64,000 nucleotides of DNA, taken from positions 146,142 through 210,141 of the forward strand of contig JBPYCQ010000003.1 in the NCBI GenBank assembly GCA_051846895.1. The letters are read 5' to 3'. The first letter of the stretch is position 1, and each line of letters begins with the position of its first letter. The DNA is from CALKAL01 sp051846895. Lineage in GTDB: Bacteria > Bacillota > Bacilli > Bacillales > Alkalibacillaceae. The notes beneath the pieces are model-generated. The model did no database searches. It was not told the DNA's origin and worked only from the letters and a program-made list of their open reading frames with translations. This document shows, one piece after another, positions 17,691 to 25,949 of this stretch. Both the position numbers and the translations under genes were made by a program.

Positions 17691-18860
17691 ATGTGGGATA
17701 AAGTTTATGAAAAAATTGATTCACTCTACGAAAAGATGGTTGATGATCGGCGTTATTTACATCAACACCCTGAATTATCATTTGAAGAAAAAGAAACGTC
17801 CAAATTTATTAGTAAACGTTATGATGAATTAGGAATCCCTTACAAAGATAATATTGGCGGATACGGAGTAGTGGCAAGAATTGAAGGTGGTAAGCCCGGA
17901 AAAACAGTCGCATTAAGAGCTGACTTTGACGCTTTACCTATCCAAGAAGAAAATGATGTTCCTTACAAGTCAAAAGTCGATGGCGTCATGCACGCATGTG
18001 GACACGACGGCCATACAGCAACTTTGCTTGCTGTGGCAGAAGCTGTCCTCCCGTTCAAAGAAGAATTAGAAGGAACGATCGTATTTATCCACCAACCGGC
18101 TGAAGAGTACGCTCCAGGTGGGGCCAAACCAATGATTGAAGCTGGAGCACTTGAAGGTGTAGATGCTGTCTTCGGTACTCACTTATGGGCAGATGGGAAG
18201 CTAGGTGTTATTGAAACGACAGTTGGTCCATTGATGGCAGGAGCAGACCGTTTTGAAATTATTTTTAAAGGAAAAGGCGGACATGGAGCGAAACCTCATC
18301 AAACGAAAGATCCAATTGTTATGCTTGGGCAAGCGATTGTTGAACTCCAACAAATCGTGAGTAGACGCGTTGATCCGTTACAGCCAGCTGTTCTTACGGT
18401 TGGGCAAGTCGAAGCGGGAAATGCCTTTAATGTCATTCCTAACACGGCAAAAATGACAGGTACCGTTCGCATTTTAAATACTGACGTTCAAGAATTAATC
18501 ATCGAGGAAATGGAGAAAATTGTTCGTGGTATTACATCTAGCTATGATGCCGACTATGAATTTAACTACAGCAAAGGATATCCACCTGTCATTAACCATG
18601 AAAAAGAAGCGAATTATTACTTGAAAGATGGGTTAGAAATCCCTGGAGTTACAAGAGTTGACAACATACAACCTGTGATGGGTGGCGAAGATTTTTCCTA
18701 CTATTTAGAGGAACGTCCAGGCACTTACTTCTTCACAGGTGCACAAATTGAAGGACATCACTACCCACATCATCATCCAAAATTTGACTTTGATGAACGA
18801 GCCATGCCAATTGCAGCAAAAGCATTGTTACATGGGTATAAAAAATATCAACAATCTTAA
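17691..18860 (+). CDS. yhaA: M20 family amidohydrolase YhaA
   Basis: 389 aa, ATG with AAAGGGGG (B. subtilis YhaA is of similar size). It is a zinc aminoacylase/amidohydrolase of the M20D type: HQHPELSFEEKET (residue ~20), ADFDALPIQEE, the metal-binding HACGHDGHTA (residue ~100), HQPAEEYAPGGAK with the catalytic Glu, and GGEDFSYYL near residue 335 are all present. Such enzymes remove acyl groups from N-acyl amino acids or related amides; the exact substrate is unknown. It is a monocistronic plus-strand gene placed as in B. subtilis near ecs and pbpF. Confidence 0.92.
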   Translation: MWDKVYEKIDSLYEKMVDDRRYLHQHPELSFEEKETSKFISKRYDELGIPYKDNIGGYGVVARIEGGKPGKTVALRADFDALPIQEENDVPYKSKVDGVMHACGHDGHTATLLAVAEAVLPFKEELEGTIVFIHQPAEEYAPGGAKPMIEAGALEGVDAVFGTHLWADGKLGVIETTVGPLMAGADRFEIIFKGKGGHGAKPHQTKDPIVMLGQAIVELQQIVSRRVDPLQPAVLTVGQVEAGNAFNVIPNTAKMTGTVRILNTDVQELIIEEMEKIVRGITSSYDADYEFNYSKGYPPVINHEKEANYYLKDGLEIPGVTRVDNIQPVMGGEDFSYYLEERPGTYFFTGAQIEGHHYPHHHPKFDFDERAMPIAAKALLHGYKKYQQS

Positions 18861-18900
18861 AAAATCAGCGATTCCATTGACGTGGAATCGCTTATTTTTA
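18861..18900. terminator. Bidirectional terminator between yhaA and the 114-aa gene
   Basis: Perfect 10-bp stem AGCGATTCCA/TGGAATCGCT (18867-18876, 18883-18892) with TATTTTTATT after it on the plus strand and GATTTTTT on the minus strand. Confidence 0.9.
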
Positions 18901-18925
18901 TTCGATAATCTTAATAGTTTTAATT

Positions 18926-19270
18926 TTAGGTGTGGGTGGACCGTAGTGTTTTATGTATAATCAAGCGAAATAATATGATCATTAAATATATTAATAATGC
19001 AGTTAGAATAATTGATATGAAATAATTGATAAATAAAATTTTAGTTGAGTGTTCTTGAGGCGATAATAAACCTAATTCAAACGGATAATCATCATTTAAT
19101 GGTGTCAGTGACGCCTGCTGTTCTACAAAAGGAATTGGATAACCAAGACGGTGATTAGTTAAATCAGATCTTTCCGTAACAGTTACGGAATCAAATAAAG
19201 GGGAAATGGATACACCTAAAAAACTTATGACTAATGAAATAATTAGCGTACGTCTACTCACTGCCTTCAC
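18926..19270 (-). CDS. Small two-helix membrane protein, unknown
   Basis: 114 aa, ATG with an AGGTGAAGG-type site. An N-terminal helix (TLIISLVISFLGVSISPLF) and a C-terminal helix (FINYFISIILTALLIYLMIILF) flank a ~45-residue loop with LGYPIPFVEQ and DDYPFELGLLSPQEHS, which would be outside the cell. I do not recognise the family. It ends on the shared terminator with yhaA and starts 8 bp after the DUF4181 gene, so both are one unit. Confidence 0.7.
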   Translation of the reverse strand: MKAVSRRTLIISLVISFLGVSISPLFDSVTVTERSDLTNHRLGYPIPFVEQQASLTPLNDDYPFELGLLSPQEHSTKILFINYFISIILTALLIYLMIILFRLIIHKTLRSTHT

Positions 19271-19278
19271 CTCTAATT

Positions 19279-19701
19279 TTAAAACATACCAAAAAAGTTA
19301 GTTGTCATAATTAAGATGATAAATATAATGCTCAAAGCTAATTGGCTTGTTGTTAATATAAACTCACGCCTGTTCTCTACATATTTCCATTCCATTATAG
19401 CTTGTGTCAACCCCGAAACGATTGCGAACAGTAATATGACAACCCAAATTTCTAAGAATCCACTTGTTTCAGATACATGTCGACTATAAATATAAGCGAC
19501 TAGCAAAAGTATAAAAAAGGTTATCCTTGTTATACGGTCAATTTTCTTATGCCGCTCATTAATATGGCGTCTAAAAAAATGTTTCCGTTCAATGTTCAAG
19601 AGCTTACCCATCGCTTTACTAATAAATAAGAAAAATAGAATGACAATCGCCAATGCCAAAATAATTTTTAACCAAATGATTGGTTCTACTAAATCTAACA
19701 C
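19279..19701 (-). CDS. DUF4181-like membrane protein
   Basis: 140 aa, GTG start with GGGGAGGAG. Four hydrophobic segments (residues ~10-28, ~55-75, ~85-102, ~115-135). The basic motif RHINERHKKIDRITR and the following AIMEWKYVENRREFILTTSQL agree with what I remember of the DUF4181 family, small Bacillaceae membrane proteins of unknown role. Its 5' side is repeat array B, which ends only about 35 bp before the start codon, so its promoter must lie inside the array or transcription must read through from upstream. Confidence 0.75.
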   Translation of the reverse strand: MLDLVEPIIWLKIILALAIVILFFLFISKAMGKLLNIERKHFFRRHINERHKKIDRITRITFFILLLVAYIYSRHVSETSGFLEIWVVILLFAIVSGLTQAIMEWKYVENRREFILTTSQLALSIIFIILIMTTNFFGMF

Positions 19702-19735
19702 GTGCTGTCTCCTCCCCTATTTCCGTTTTAAGTAC

Positions 19736-20155
19736 TCATCTACGTAATGTTTATGTCTATCTACAAACTTTGATTCGCTATCTACATAAACTGTAATTCT
19801 ATCAACACGAATTGAGGCGCTATCTACATGAAATGTGATTCTATCAACATCAATTGAGCATCTATCTACATGAACTGGGTTTCTATCTACGTCAATAGAG
19901 GTTCTATCTACATAAGTCACGCTCCTATCTACACCAATCGAACCCCTACCTACATAAACAGCGCTCCTATCAACGCCAATGGAGCTTCTACCTACATAAA
20001 CAGCGCTTCTATCAACACCAATCGAGCTCCTACCTACATAAACAGCGCTTCTATCAACGTCAATCAGGCACCTATCTACATAAAATGTGAACCTATCAAC
20101 ATGAATCAAGTGCCTATCTACATAATCTAACCATCTATCAACGCCCAACATATAA
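19736..20155. repeat. Intergenic 21-bp repeat array B (core CTATCWACRTNAA)
   Basis: Nineteen units begin every 21 bp exactly from 19757 to 20135 with no indel, plus a worn unit at 19736. The conserved part is CTATCWACRTNAA. Units alternate between CTATCTACATAAA-type and CTATCAACRCCAAT-type, forming a 42-bp higher-order repeat that is nearly identical three times between about 19945 and 20070. Because 21 is divisible by three, the minus strand stays open for 151 codons (VDR/VGR heptads), but that frame starts inside the ybjQ terminator and has no ribosome site. The array fills the whole space between that terminator and the DUF4181 gene. Confidence 0.9.
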
Positions 20156-20186
20156 AAACCAAGCAACCCCAATCTCGTCTGCTTGG
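20152..20186 (-). terminator. Terminator behind the YbjQ-like gene
   Basis: Minus strand CCAAGCA ... TGCTTGG (7 bp, 14-base loop) followed by TTTTTATA; array B begins immediately after the T-run. Confidence 0.8.
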
Positions 20187-20197
20187 TCCCTTAAGTG

Positions 20198-20512
20198 TTA
20201 TTTAAGTTTCACTGCTGTTCCACTTGCTACGATCATCATCATTCCGTCACGTAGTGTTTCAAAATCTAAGTCAACACCAATAATGGCATCAGCACCTGCA
20301 TGGTGTGCTTCTTCAATCATTTCATTAACGGCGATTTCTTTTCCTTCATTCAGTTTATTTTCATACGTTTTACTGCGGCCACCGATAATATCTGTAATGC
20401 CAGCCATGAAATCACGGACAACGTTGGCTCCCATAATCGCTTGTCCGGTCACAAGCTTTTTATACTCTTCAACTTCTCTTCCATCAACACTGTTTGTCGT
20501 TGTAACAATCAT
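20198..20512 (-). CDS. YbjQ/UPF0145 family protein
   Basis: 104 aa from the ATG at 20512 (TTTAGGAGGG ribosome site); an upstream frame of 8 codons is ignored. The whole protein is the UPF0145/YbjQ domain (PF01906): MIVTTTNSVDGREVEEYKKL, IMGANVVRDFMAGITDIIGG, and AHHAGADAIIGVDLDFETL are typical. Members form oligomeric rings and were proposed to bind metals, but no function is established. It is a single-gene unit with its own terminator. Confidence 0.9.
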   Translation of the reverse strand: MIVTTTNSVDGREVEEYKKLVTGQAIMGANVVRDFMAGITDIIGGRSKTYENKLNEGKEIAVNEMIEEAHHAGADAIIGVDLDFETLRDGMMMIVASGTAVKLK

Positions 20513-20586
20513 TCCTATCCCTCCTAAATATGACAAAAAAGTCTTAATATACTTATTCGTAAAAAGTCTTCTATATTCCTGCTAAC

Positions 20587-21441
20587 TTATATAGCTTCAT
20601 AAAATCCTCTTCCAAGCACTTCAGATGAATCCATGACAATGACAAATGCTTCTTTATCGACTTGTTTAACTGTCCGTTTTAGTTTACCCATTTCCATTTG
20701 ATTCACAACACACATTAAAACTGGTCGTTCCTCTTCAGTGAATCCACCTTGTGCTGTAATCCGGGTGACACCGCGATCAACTTGTTGATAGATCGCTTCT
20801 TGGACTTCAATGTGCTTACTCGTTATAATTAACGTCGTTTTTGTCTGATTGAATCCTGTCTGAACAATATTGATTGATTTACTCGTCATGTATAAACAAA
20901 TTAACGCAAATAAACCTGCCTCTAGACTAAAGACAAATATCGCAGCAATAACAATTAATCCATCTATTAAAACAAGGCTTGTCCCTAAAGAGATGTTCGT
21001 TAACTTATGAATCATCTGTGCAATCAAGGACGTTCCACCTGTTGATGCATCTCCTAAATACACAATCCCTAGACCAACCCCAACACCAATTCCACCAAAA
21101 ATAGCAGCTAGCAACAATTGATCTGAAAAAGGCTCAATATGTCTAGTTATAAAAACGAAAAATGGCAAAATTAACGAACCAGCAACAGAACGTAAGGCTG
21201 AAGCTCTTCCGACTATAAAGAATCCAATCATTAAAATAGGAATATTAATTGCCCAAATAACATAAGCAGGTTCAAATCCAAACATAGCTTCTAAAATCGT
21301 ACTTATACCACTGACCCCACCGGCCGCAACATAGTTTGGTAATAGAAAACCATTATAAGCTAATGCGACGATGAATGAGCCGACGATAATATATATTAAT
21401 TGCTCCCACTTGGAAGGTCCTCCACGTTTTTTACTCATCAT
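20587..21441 (-). CDS. YitT family membrane protein
   Basis: 284 aa from the ATG at 21441 (GAAGGGGAA upstream; 15 earlier in-frame codons lack a site). Five or six N-terminal membrane helices (DUF161/YitT_membrane; VGSFIVALAYNGFLLPNYVAAGGVSGI-type start) are followed from residue ~195 by the cytoplasmic DUF2179 domain with TLIITSKHIEVQEAIYQQ, RGVTRITAQGGFT and VLMCVVNQMEMGKLK. The fold suggests transport or binding of a nucleotide-like ligand, but the family is uncharacterised. It occupies the place of ecsC in B. subtilis. Confidence 0.88.
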   Translation of the reverse strand: MMSKKRGGPSKWEQLIYIIVGSFIVALAYNGFLLPNYVAAGGVSGISTILEAMFGFEPAYVIWAINIPILMIGFFIVGRASALRSVAGSLILPFFVFITRHIEPFSDQLLLAAIFGGIGVGVGLGIVYLGDASTGGTSLIAQMIHKLTNISLGTSLVLIDGLIVIAAIFVFSLEAGLFALICLYMTSKSINIVQTGFNQTKTTLIITSKHIEVQEAIYQQVDRGVTRITAQGGFTEEERPVLMCVVNQMEMGKLKRTVKQVDKEAFVIVMDSSEVLGRGFYEAI

Positions 21442-21532
21442 GATTGTTTTCCCCTTCTCTATGTTGAATCTTGATGATTTTAACATGTCCTAGTCCTTTT
21501 GTGAATAATAGCAGTAGAACGCTTTAACGCAA

Positions 21533-21564
21533 TAAAAAGACGGTATGCGCAAGGCACTACCGTC
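21533..21564 (-). terminator. Terminator behind ecsB
   Basis: Minus strand GACGGTA/TACCGTC stem (7 bp, 12-base loop) followed by TTTTTATT; five bases past the ecsB stop. Confidence 0.85.
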
Positions 21565-21569
21565 AAATC

Positions 21570-22790
21570 TTATACTAATTTTCGAATTCTAACCTTTACA
21601 TAAAACGTTTCAAATAAAACTGTAAATACGACTGCTACACCGGCAAACATTAACGCATAATAAATGTCGGTAGCGAAATAAAACATTATAAACATAATTA
21701 GCACCTTCAAGCACATTAACAGCAATATAATTTGATGAACAGCTTTTTTCCTTAACTCATCAACCACCGGATAAAGCTGAATCCAATCGAGCATTTTATG
21801 ATGATTATAAATTGATATAAATTGAAAACCTGTGACAAATAAAAAGATCAGCGCAAAAATCATCTTGCCCCATATATTTGGAATCCAGAAAACAAAAAAC
21901 GTAGCGAGCAAAATTAATCTGAAATAAATTCCGAAATAATCTCTACTCCGAATAAACGTTATTGAATATAAATATAAATAAGTATTATTTTGCTTCAACT
22001 TAATAGGACTCGTGACTAATCGAACCAATGCATGTCTTTTCTTCGGCTTACGTTTTAAATGTGGAACGTCTGTTGACAGATTAGCTAGTCGATAAAAAAA
22101 CTGTAACTTACCTTCTTCTTTTTCTATCAGTACATCCCAAGGTAGACTGAACTTTTTATAAATATTAAAGTAATTTAAAAAAATAACCCCGCCCAATATG
22201 GCTCCTGCCATCATGACGAACCTGAATTCCTGATTAACTAAAAAGAAGACAAACAAAATATTAATAACTAATCTCACTGTGGTATCTAAATAATGTAATC
22301 GCTGATCTCTCGTTTTTTCTAAAAACCAAGTCGCAAGTAAATTCCCGAGCTTGACAATTATTAATAACACCAGCATGACAAGTAAATATGATGACTGAAT
22401 GTCGTTATATAACTTTAAATAAACTGGAGTAAAAACAAATAGAAAGATGGCTAGCCAATAGCTTTGCATGACTAAACTATAGATCACACTTTTTTGAATG
22501 TAAGGGCGTAGCTTATTCTCAACACTAAGTAAGAATACGGTATCTGCTTCTTTAAAAAACGTCCGAACCGAACTATAAGTAAGAAGTAACCCTAAGATAA
22601 TCGCTAAAATCCATGCGACAGGAAATGTCTCGGGTACAGTCTCTAACCATTGTTGATAAAAGTAAGCCCCAGCCGCCACAAAAAAGATGAGCGCAAATGC
22701 TAAATGATCATTAAACATAAGACGTAAATAACGACTTGTCATATTAACATGATTTTTAAACCGTTCATTCCATAATTGACTTGTATTCAT
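21570..22790 (-). CDS. ecsB: ABC transporter permease EcsB
   Basis: 406 aa from the ATG at 22790 (an ATG three codons earlier overlaps the ecsA stop and has too short a ribosome spacing; either is possible). B. subtilis EcsB has 408 aa. About ten membrane helices in pairs are seen. With EcsA it forms an ABC exporter needed for secretion, competence and intramembrane proteolysis by RasP, by clearing peptides. It ends with a strong terminator, and ecsC is absent: a YitT gene follows. Confidence 0.92.
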   Translation of the reverse strand: MNTSQLWNERFKNHVNMTSRYLRLMFNDHLAFALIFFVAAGAYFYQQWLETVPETFPVAWILAIILGLLLTYSSVRTFFKEADTVFLLSVENKLRPYIQKSVIYSLVMQSYWLAIFLFVFTPVYLKLYNDIQSSYLLVMLVLLIIVKLGNLLATWFLEKTRDQRLHYLDTTVRLVINILFVFFLVNQEFRFVMMAGAILGGVIFLNYFNIYKKFSLPWDVLIEKEEGKLQFFYRLANLSTDVPHLKRKPKKRHALVRLVTSPIKLKQNNTYLYLYSITFIRSRDYFGIYFRLILLATFFVFWIPNIWGKMIFALIFLFVTGFQFISIYNHHKMLDWIQLYPVVDELRKKAVHQIILLLMCLKVLIMFIMFYFATDIYYALMFAGVAVVFTVLFETFYVKVRIRKLV

Positions 22791-22791
22791 A

Positions 22792-23529
22792 CTACGCATC
22801 GTCCTTTGTCAATTGTACGTATATATCATCAAGACTAGCATTTGGCATGTTAAACTCTCGCTGAAGGTCCGACAACGTTCCATTTGCTCGAATATGTCCT
22901 TGATGAAGAATGATAAAGCGATCACAATACCGTTCAGCTGTAGCAAGAATATGTGTAGACATTAACACTCCTGCTCCTTGCTGTTTCATTTCGTTCATTG
23001 TATTTAAATAGGACTGTATTCCGATTGGATCAAGCCCAACAAAAGGCTCATCAACAATATAAAGGGAAGGTTTCACTAAAAAGGCACACATGATCATCAC
23101 CTTTTGTCGCATCCCTTTAGAAAAGTGAACAGGAAACCAATTCAACTTTTTATCTAAACGAAATTCCTTTAATAAAAATTCCGTACGTTCTTCAAATGTA
23201 TTTTCATCTAAACCATAAGCCATCGCGGTTAATTTTAAATGTTCTTCTAATGTAAGTTCTTCATATAACATCGGCATTTCCGGAATATAAGCAAATTCTC
23301 TGCGATAGTTCTCTAAATCATCAACGACCGTTTTACCATTAATTTTAATTGAACCCTTTTTTGGACTCATCAGACCGATAATATGCTTAATCGTCGTGCT
23401 TTTTCCCGCACCGTTCAAACCGATGAGACCGACAACTTCACCTTGTTTAACTTCAAATGTAATCCCATGTAATACGTCTTGTTGGGTATATCCACCGACT
23501 AATTTTTCAATTCGCAATAAATCGCTCAA
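22792..23529 (-). CDS. ecsA: ABC transporter ATPase EcsA
   Basis: 245 aa (B. subtilis 247), ATG. Walker A GLNGAGKST near residue 37, signature FSKGMRQKVMI near residue 138 (SKGMR instead of SGGQ, usual for Ecs), Walker B LYIVDEPFVGLDP and the switch His in MSTHILATAERY. It drives the EcsB permease. It is divergent from hit across 200 bp, as in B. subtilis, where both are linked with pleiotropic secretion phenotypes. Confidence 0.95.
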   Translation of the reverse strand: MSDLLRIEKLVGGYTQQDVLHGITFEVKQGEVVGLIGLNGAGKSTTIKHIIGLMSPKKGSIKINGKTVVDDLENYRREFAYIPEMPMLYEELTLEEHLKLTAMAYGLDENTFEERTEFLLKEFRLDKKLNWFPVHFSKGMRQKVMIMCAFLVKPSLYIVDEPFVGLDPIGIQSYLNTMNEMKQQGAGVLMSTHILATAERYCDRFIILHQGHIRANGTLSDLQREFNMPNASLDDIYVQLTKDDA

Positions 23530-23729
23530 AAGGATCCCTCTTTCCCATCTAGTTCATCAAATATGTTTTAAATCACAACGTATGAACTTCAAGTATCATT
23601 TTTACCATTACTCAATCTTAATCATACCAAAAAATTAATAAGATTTAATAGATTAGACGTATTATTCTGTTATTCGACAGTGAGTTACGTTAAAATAACG
23701 TTAATAGAACTGATTAAGGAGGATGCAAA

Positions 23730-24149
23730 ATGTCAGATTGTATTTTCTGTAAGATTATCGATGGAGAAATCCCATCAGCAAAGGTTTATGAGGACGAGCA
23801 TGTCTATGCTTTTCTTGACATCAGCCAAGTGACTGAAGGACATACATTAGTCATTCCAAAAAAGCATTGCCAAGATTTATTTGAATTAGATGAAGAAACA
23901 GCTTCACATCTTTTTAAAGCTACTCCAAAAATCGCAAATGCAATAAAAACAGCATACAATCCAAAAGGGCTTAACTTACTTAATAACAACGGCTCTTTTG
24001 CTGACCAAAGTGTTTTCCATATTCATCTTCATCTCATTCCACGTTATGATGAAAATGACGGTTTTAAAGCAAATTGGGTTACACATAATGATGAATACAC
24101 CCCAGAAAGACTTCAAGAAGTCGCCCAAAAGATTGCAGAAGAATTATAA
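23730..24149 (+). CDS. hit: HIT family nucleotide-binding protein Hit
   Basis: 139 aa (B. subtilis Hit 145), ATG with AAGGAGG. The histidine triad HIHLHLIPR is at residue ~98, preceded by the N-terminal zinc-like CIFCKIIDGEIPS and by LLNNNGSFADQSVFH. These hydrolases act on nucleotide phosphoramidates or dinucleoside polyphosphates. It is a single gene ending at a clear terminator and divergent from ecsAB. Confidence 0.95.
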   Translation: MSDCIFCKIIDGEIPSAKVYEDEHVYAFLDISQVTEGHTLVIPKKHCQDLFELDEETASHLFKATPKIANAIKTAYNPKGLNLLNNNGSFADQSVFHIHLHLIPRYDENDGFKANWVTHNDEYTPERLQEVAQKIAEEL

Positions 24150-24156
24150 AAATATA

Positions 24157-24194
24157 GCGAACCTAACAACGGATTTAGGTTCGCTTGTTTTAAT
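24157..24194 (+). terminator. Terminator behind hit
   Basis: Perfect 10-bp stem GCGAACCTAA/TTAGGTTCGC (8-base loop) then TTGTTTTAATT. Confidence 0.9.
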
Positions 24195-24233
24195 TATTTA
24201 CGATGTTAATTTTAGTGTTATTAAGTCTTCACA

Positions 24234-24563
24234 TTAAAAATTATTATCAATCACTTCATACGTATTGTAATCCAAAATAATATAACTACCATCTCTAAAT
24301 AAGTATTTGATTGTATCACCGAATGTCATGTTCACTTCCTGTAAATGAGTTCCCAAAAATTCATTAATGTTCGTATACCCTTTTTCTTTTAAAAAATTAT
24401 ATATTTTTTTATTACCACCCTCATATTCATCTTGCTCAATTAAACTTACCTCTTCACTAGCCATATTATTACTGTTCACTTGAAACTTTCCATAAAACAT
24501 AATAAATAGTCCAATCAATAAACTAATAATAATTGTTATGCTTAATACTTTCTCTTGTTTCAT
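24234..24563 (-). CDS. Small anchored protein, unknown
   Basis: 109 aa from the ATG at 24563; AAGGAGGGAG lies 10 bases before it, whereas the upstream ATG at 24584 sits on top of that site. One N-terminal membrane helix (VLSITIIISLLIGLFIMFYGKF), then a ~75-residue domain outside the cytoplasm with EQDEYEGGNKKIYNFLKEKG and LRDGSYIILDYNTYEVID. I recognise no family. It is alone between hit and yhaH, convergent with hit. Confidence 0.65.
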   Translation of the reverse strand: MKQEKVLSITIIISLLIGLFIMFYGKFQVNSNNMASEEVSLIEQDEYEGGNKKIYNFLKEKGYTNINEFLGTHLQEVNMTFGDTIKYLFRDGSYIILDYNTYEVIDNNF

Positions 24564-24725
24564 ACGATGAACTCCCTCCTTCATGAAAGCATGTCTTACT
24601 TATTCGTATATGTTGAAATAATAAATTTATGATTAAATGAATGAATATAAATATTCTCTATGAATGGTACTAAACATTCTTGGAAAAAACGGTTATAATA
24701 ACATTAGATGAAAGGGGTAGATTAT

Positions 24726-25097
24726 ATGGCTAACGGAAAATCGTTATTTTTAGGCGTATTATTTGGAAGCGTTATCGGAGCATCCATATCTCTATTGACT
24801 GCACCTAGTTCTGGTGAAGAATTACGCGCAAAAGTAAAACATCAAAGTGATCGCCTACGTGATTTAGTGCAAGAAATCCGTGAAAACGGTTTAGACTTAA
24901 AAAATCAACTATCAAAAACATCAAAAGAAGGGGTAGCCTTATTAAAAGACTTATCCCAAGATATTAAAGTTTCCATTCAAAGCTGGAAAGAAACGATTGA
25001 ACCTCATCAAGAAAATTTACAGGAACATCTTAGACAAATTGAAGAAAGCCTTAAGGAACTTGAAGATAAAATGAAAGCAAGTAATCAAGAAGTATAA
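24726..25097 (+). CDS. yhaH: YtxH domain protein YhaH
   Basis: 123 aa from the ATG at 24726 (AAAGGGG site). N-terminal YtxH domain: a glycine-rich membrane helix SLFLGVLFGSVIGASISLLTAPSSG, then the conserved GEELRAKVKHQ, followed by a long amphipathic helix rich in Gln/Glu/Lys with coiled-coil tendency. Stress- or sporulation-linked paralogues exist in B. subtilis, where yhaH lies between hit and hpr as here. Function unknown; probably a membrane-tethered scaffold. Ends in a terminator. Confidence 0.85.
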   Translation: MANGKSLFLGVLFGSVIGASISLLTAPSSGEELRAKVKHQSDRLRDLVQEIRENGLDLKNQLSKTSKEGVALLKDLSQDIKVSIQSWKETIEPHQENLQEHLRQIEESLKELEDKMKASNQEV

Positions 25098-25103
25098 GTA
25101 TTA

Positions 25104-25138
25104 AAAGATATCGGGTTAACTCCTGGTATCTTTTTTTG
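25104..25138 (+). terminator. Terminator behind yhaH
   Basis: AAGATA(TC)GGG...CC(TGG)TATCTT hairpin followed by seven T. Confidence 0.75.
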
Positions 25139-25310
25139 TTCTTATGAAGGCAAATATATCCCCCTAAAAAAGCAAATCTTTCAAAATGCCAAAAAAACTT
25201 CATAACTCTTAATTTCCTCCGAACAAATCATTCAATCAATGTTATTATCAATTTATTAATATATTGTGGTAAAATATTTAAAACTAGTTTTATTTAAAGG
25301 AGTCGGTGTT

Positions 25311-25841
25311 GTGAAAAATGATAGTTATTCTATACAAGATGCTATTCTTTACTCACATAAAATGGCACAACTATCAAAAGCAATCTGGAAGTCTATTGAA
25401 AAGGACTGGCAAGAATGGGTTAAGCCTTTTGATTTGAACTTAAATGAACACCATATACTTTGGATTGCGTACTATTTAAAAGGTGCATCTATATCAGAGA
25501 TTTCAAAGTTTGGCGTCATGCACGTGTCTACAGCTTTTAACTTCTCGAAAAAGCTTGAACAAAGAGGATTACTAACGTTCTCAAAGCGTGAAGACGATAA
25601 AAGAAATACTTATATTGAATTAACTGATAGCGGCCGTAAATTGTTTGAGGAAACAATGAGCAAGTTTGATACAGATGCCGATAAAAATAGTATCGTCAAT
25701 GCATCAATACCTTTAAGAGATCTTTATGGTAGATTTCCTGAATTTCAAGATCTCGAAAGTGTCGTCAAAGAGCTATACGGCGATGAGTATTTAGAAATTT
25801 TGGAACGGTCTTTAGAGAACATTAAAAAAAACAATCAATAA
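25311..25841 (+). CDS. hpr: MarR-type transition-state regulator ScoC (Hpr)
   Basis: 176 aa from the GTG at 25311, eight bases after AAAGGAG; the frame is open 15 codons earlier without a site. The winged-helix core is strikingly like B. subtilis ScoC: KMAQLSKAIWKSIEKDW, LNEHHILWIAY, ISEISKFGVMHVSTAFNFSK, then REDDKRNTYIELT. ScoC (203 aa in B. subtilis) represses extracellular proteases, sporulation and oligopeptide uptake during growth. The C-terminal tail is about 25 residues shorter here. Position between yhaH and prsA is conserved. Confidence 0.95.
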   Translation: MKNDSYSIQDAILYSHKMAQLSKAIWKSIEKDWQEWVKPFDLNLNEHHILWIAYYLKGASISEISKFGVMHVSTAFNFSKKLEQRGLLTFSKREDDKRNTYIELTDSGRKLFEETMSKFDTDADKNSIVNASIPLRDLYGRFPEFQDLESVVKELYGDEYLEILERSLENIKKNNQ

Positions 25842-25949
25842 TTTAATAAAAAGGGTTGAAATTTTTCAGCAATCAGCGTATTATTCGTTGAGGATGTTCA
25901 TAATTAATTATTAATCATCTAATATTTACAGCAAAGAGGGGGCTAAATT

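Noticed and set aside
19717..20172. 151-residue repeat protein with VDR/VGR heptads
   Set aside because: The frame starts inside the ybjQ terminator, has no ribosome site, and exists because the repeat period is a multiple of three. The plus strand is also open over much of the same stretch.
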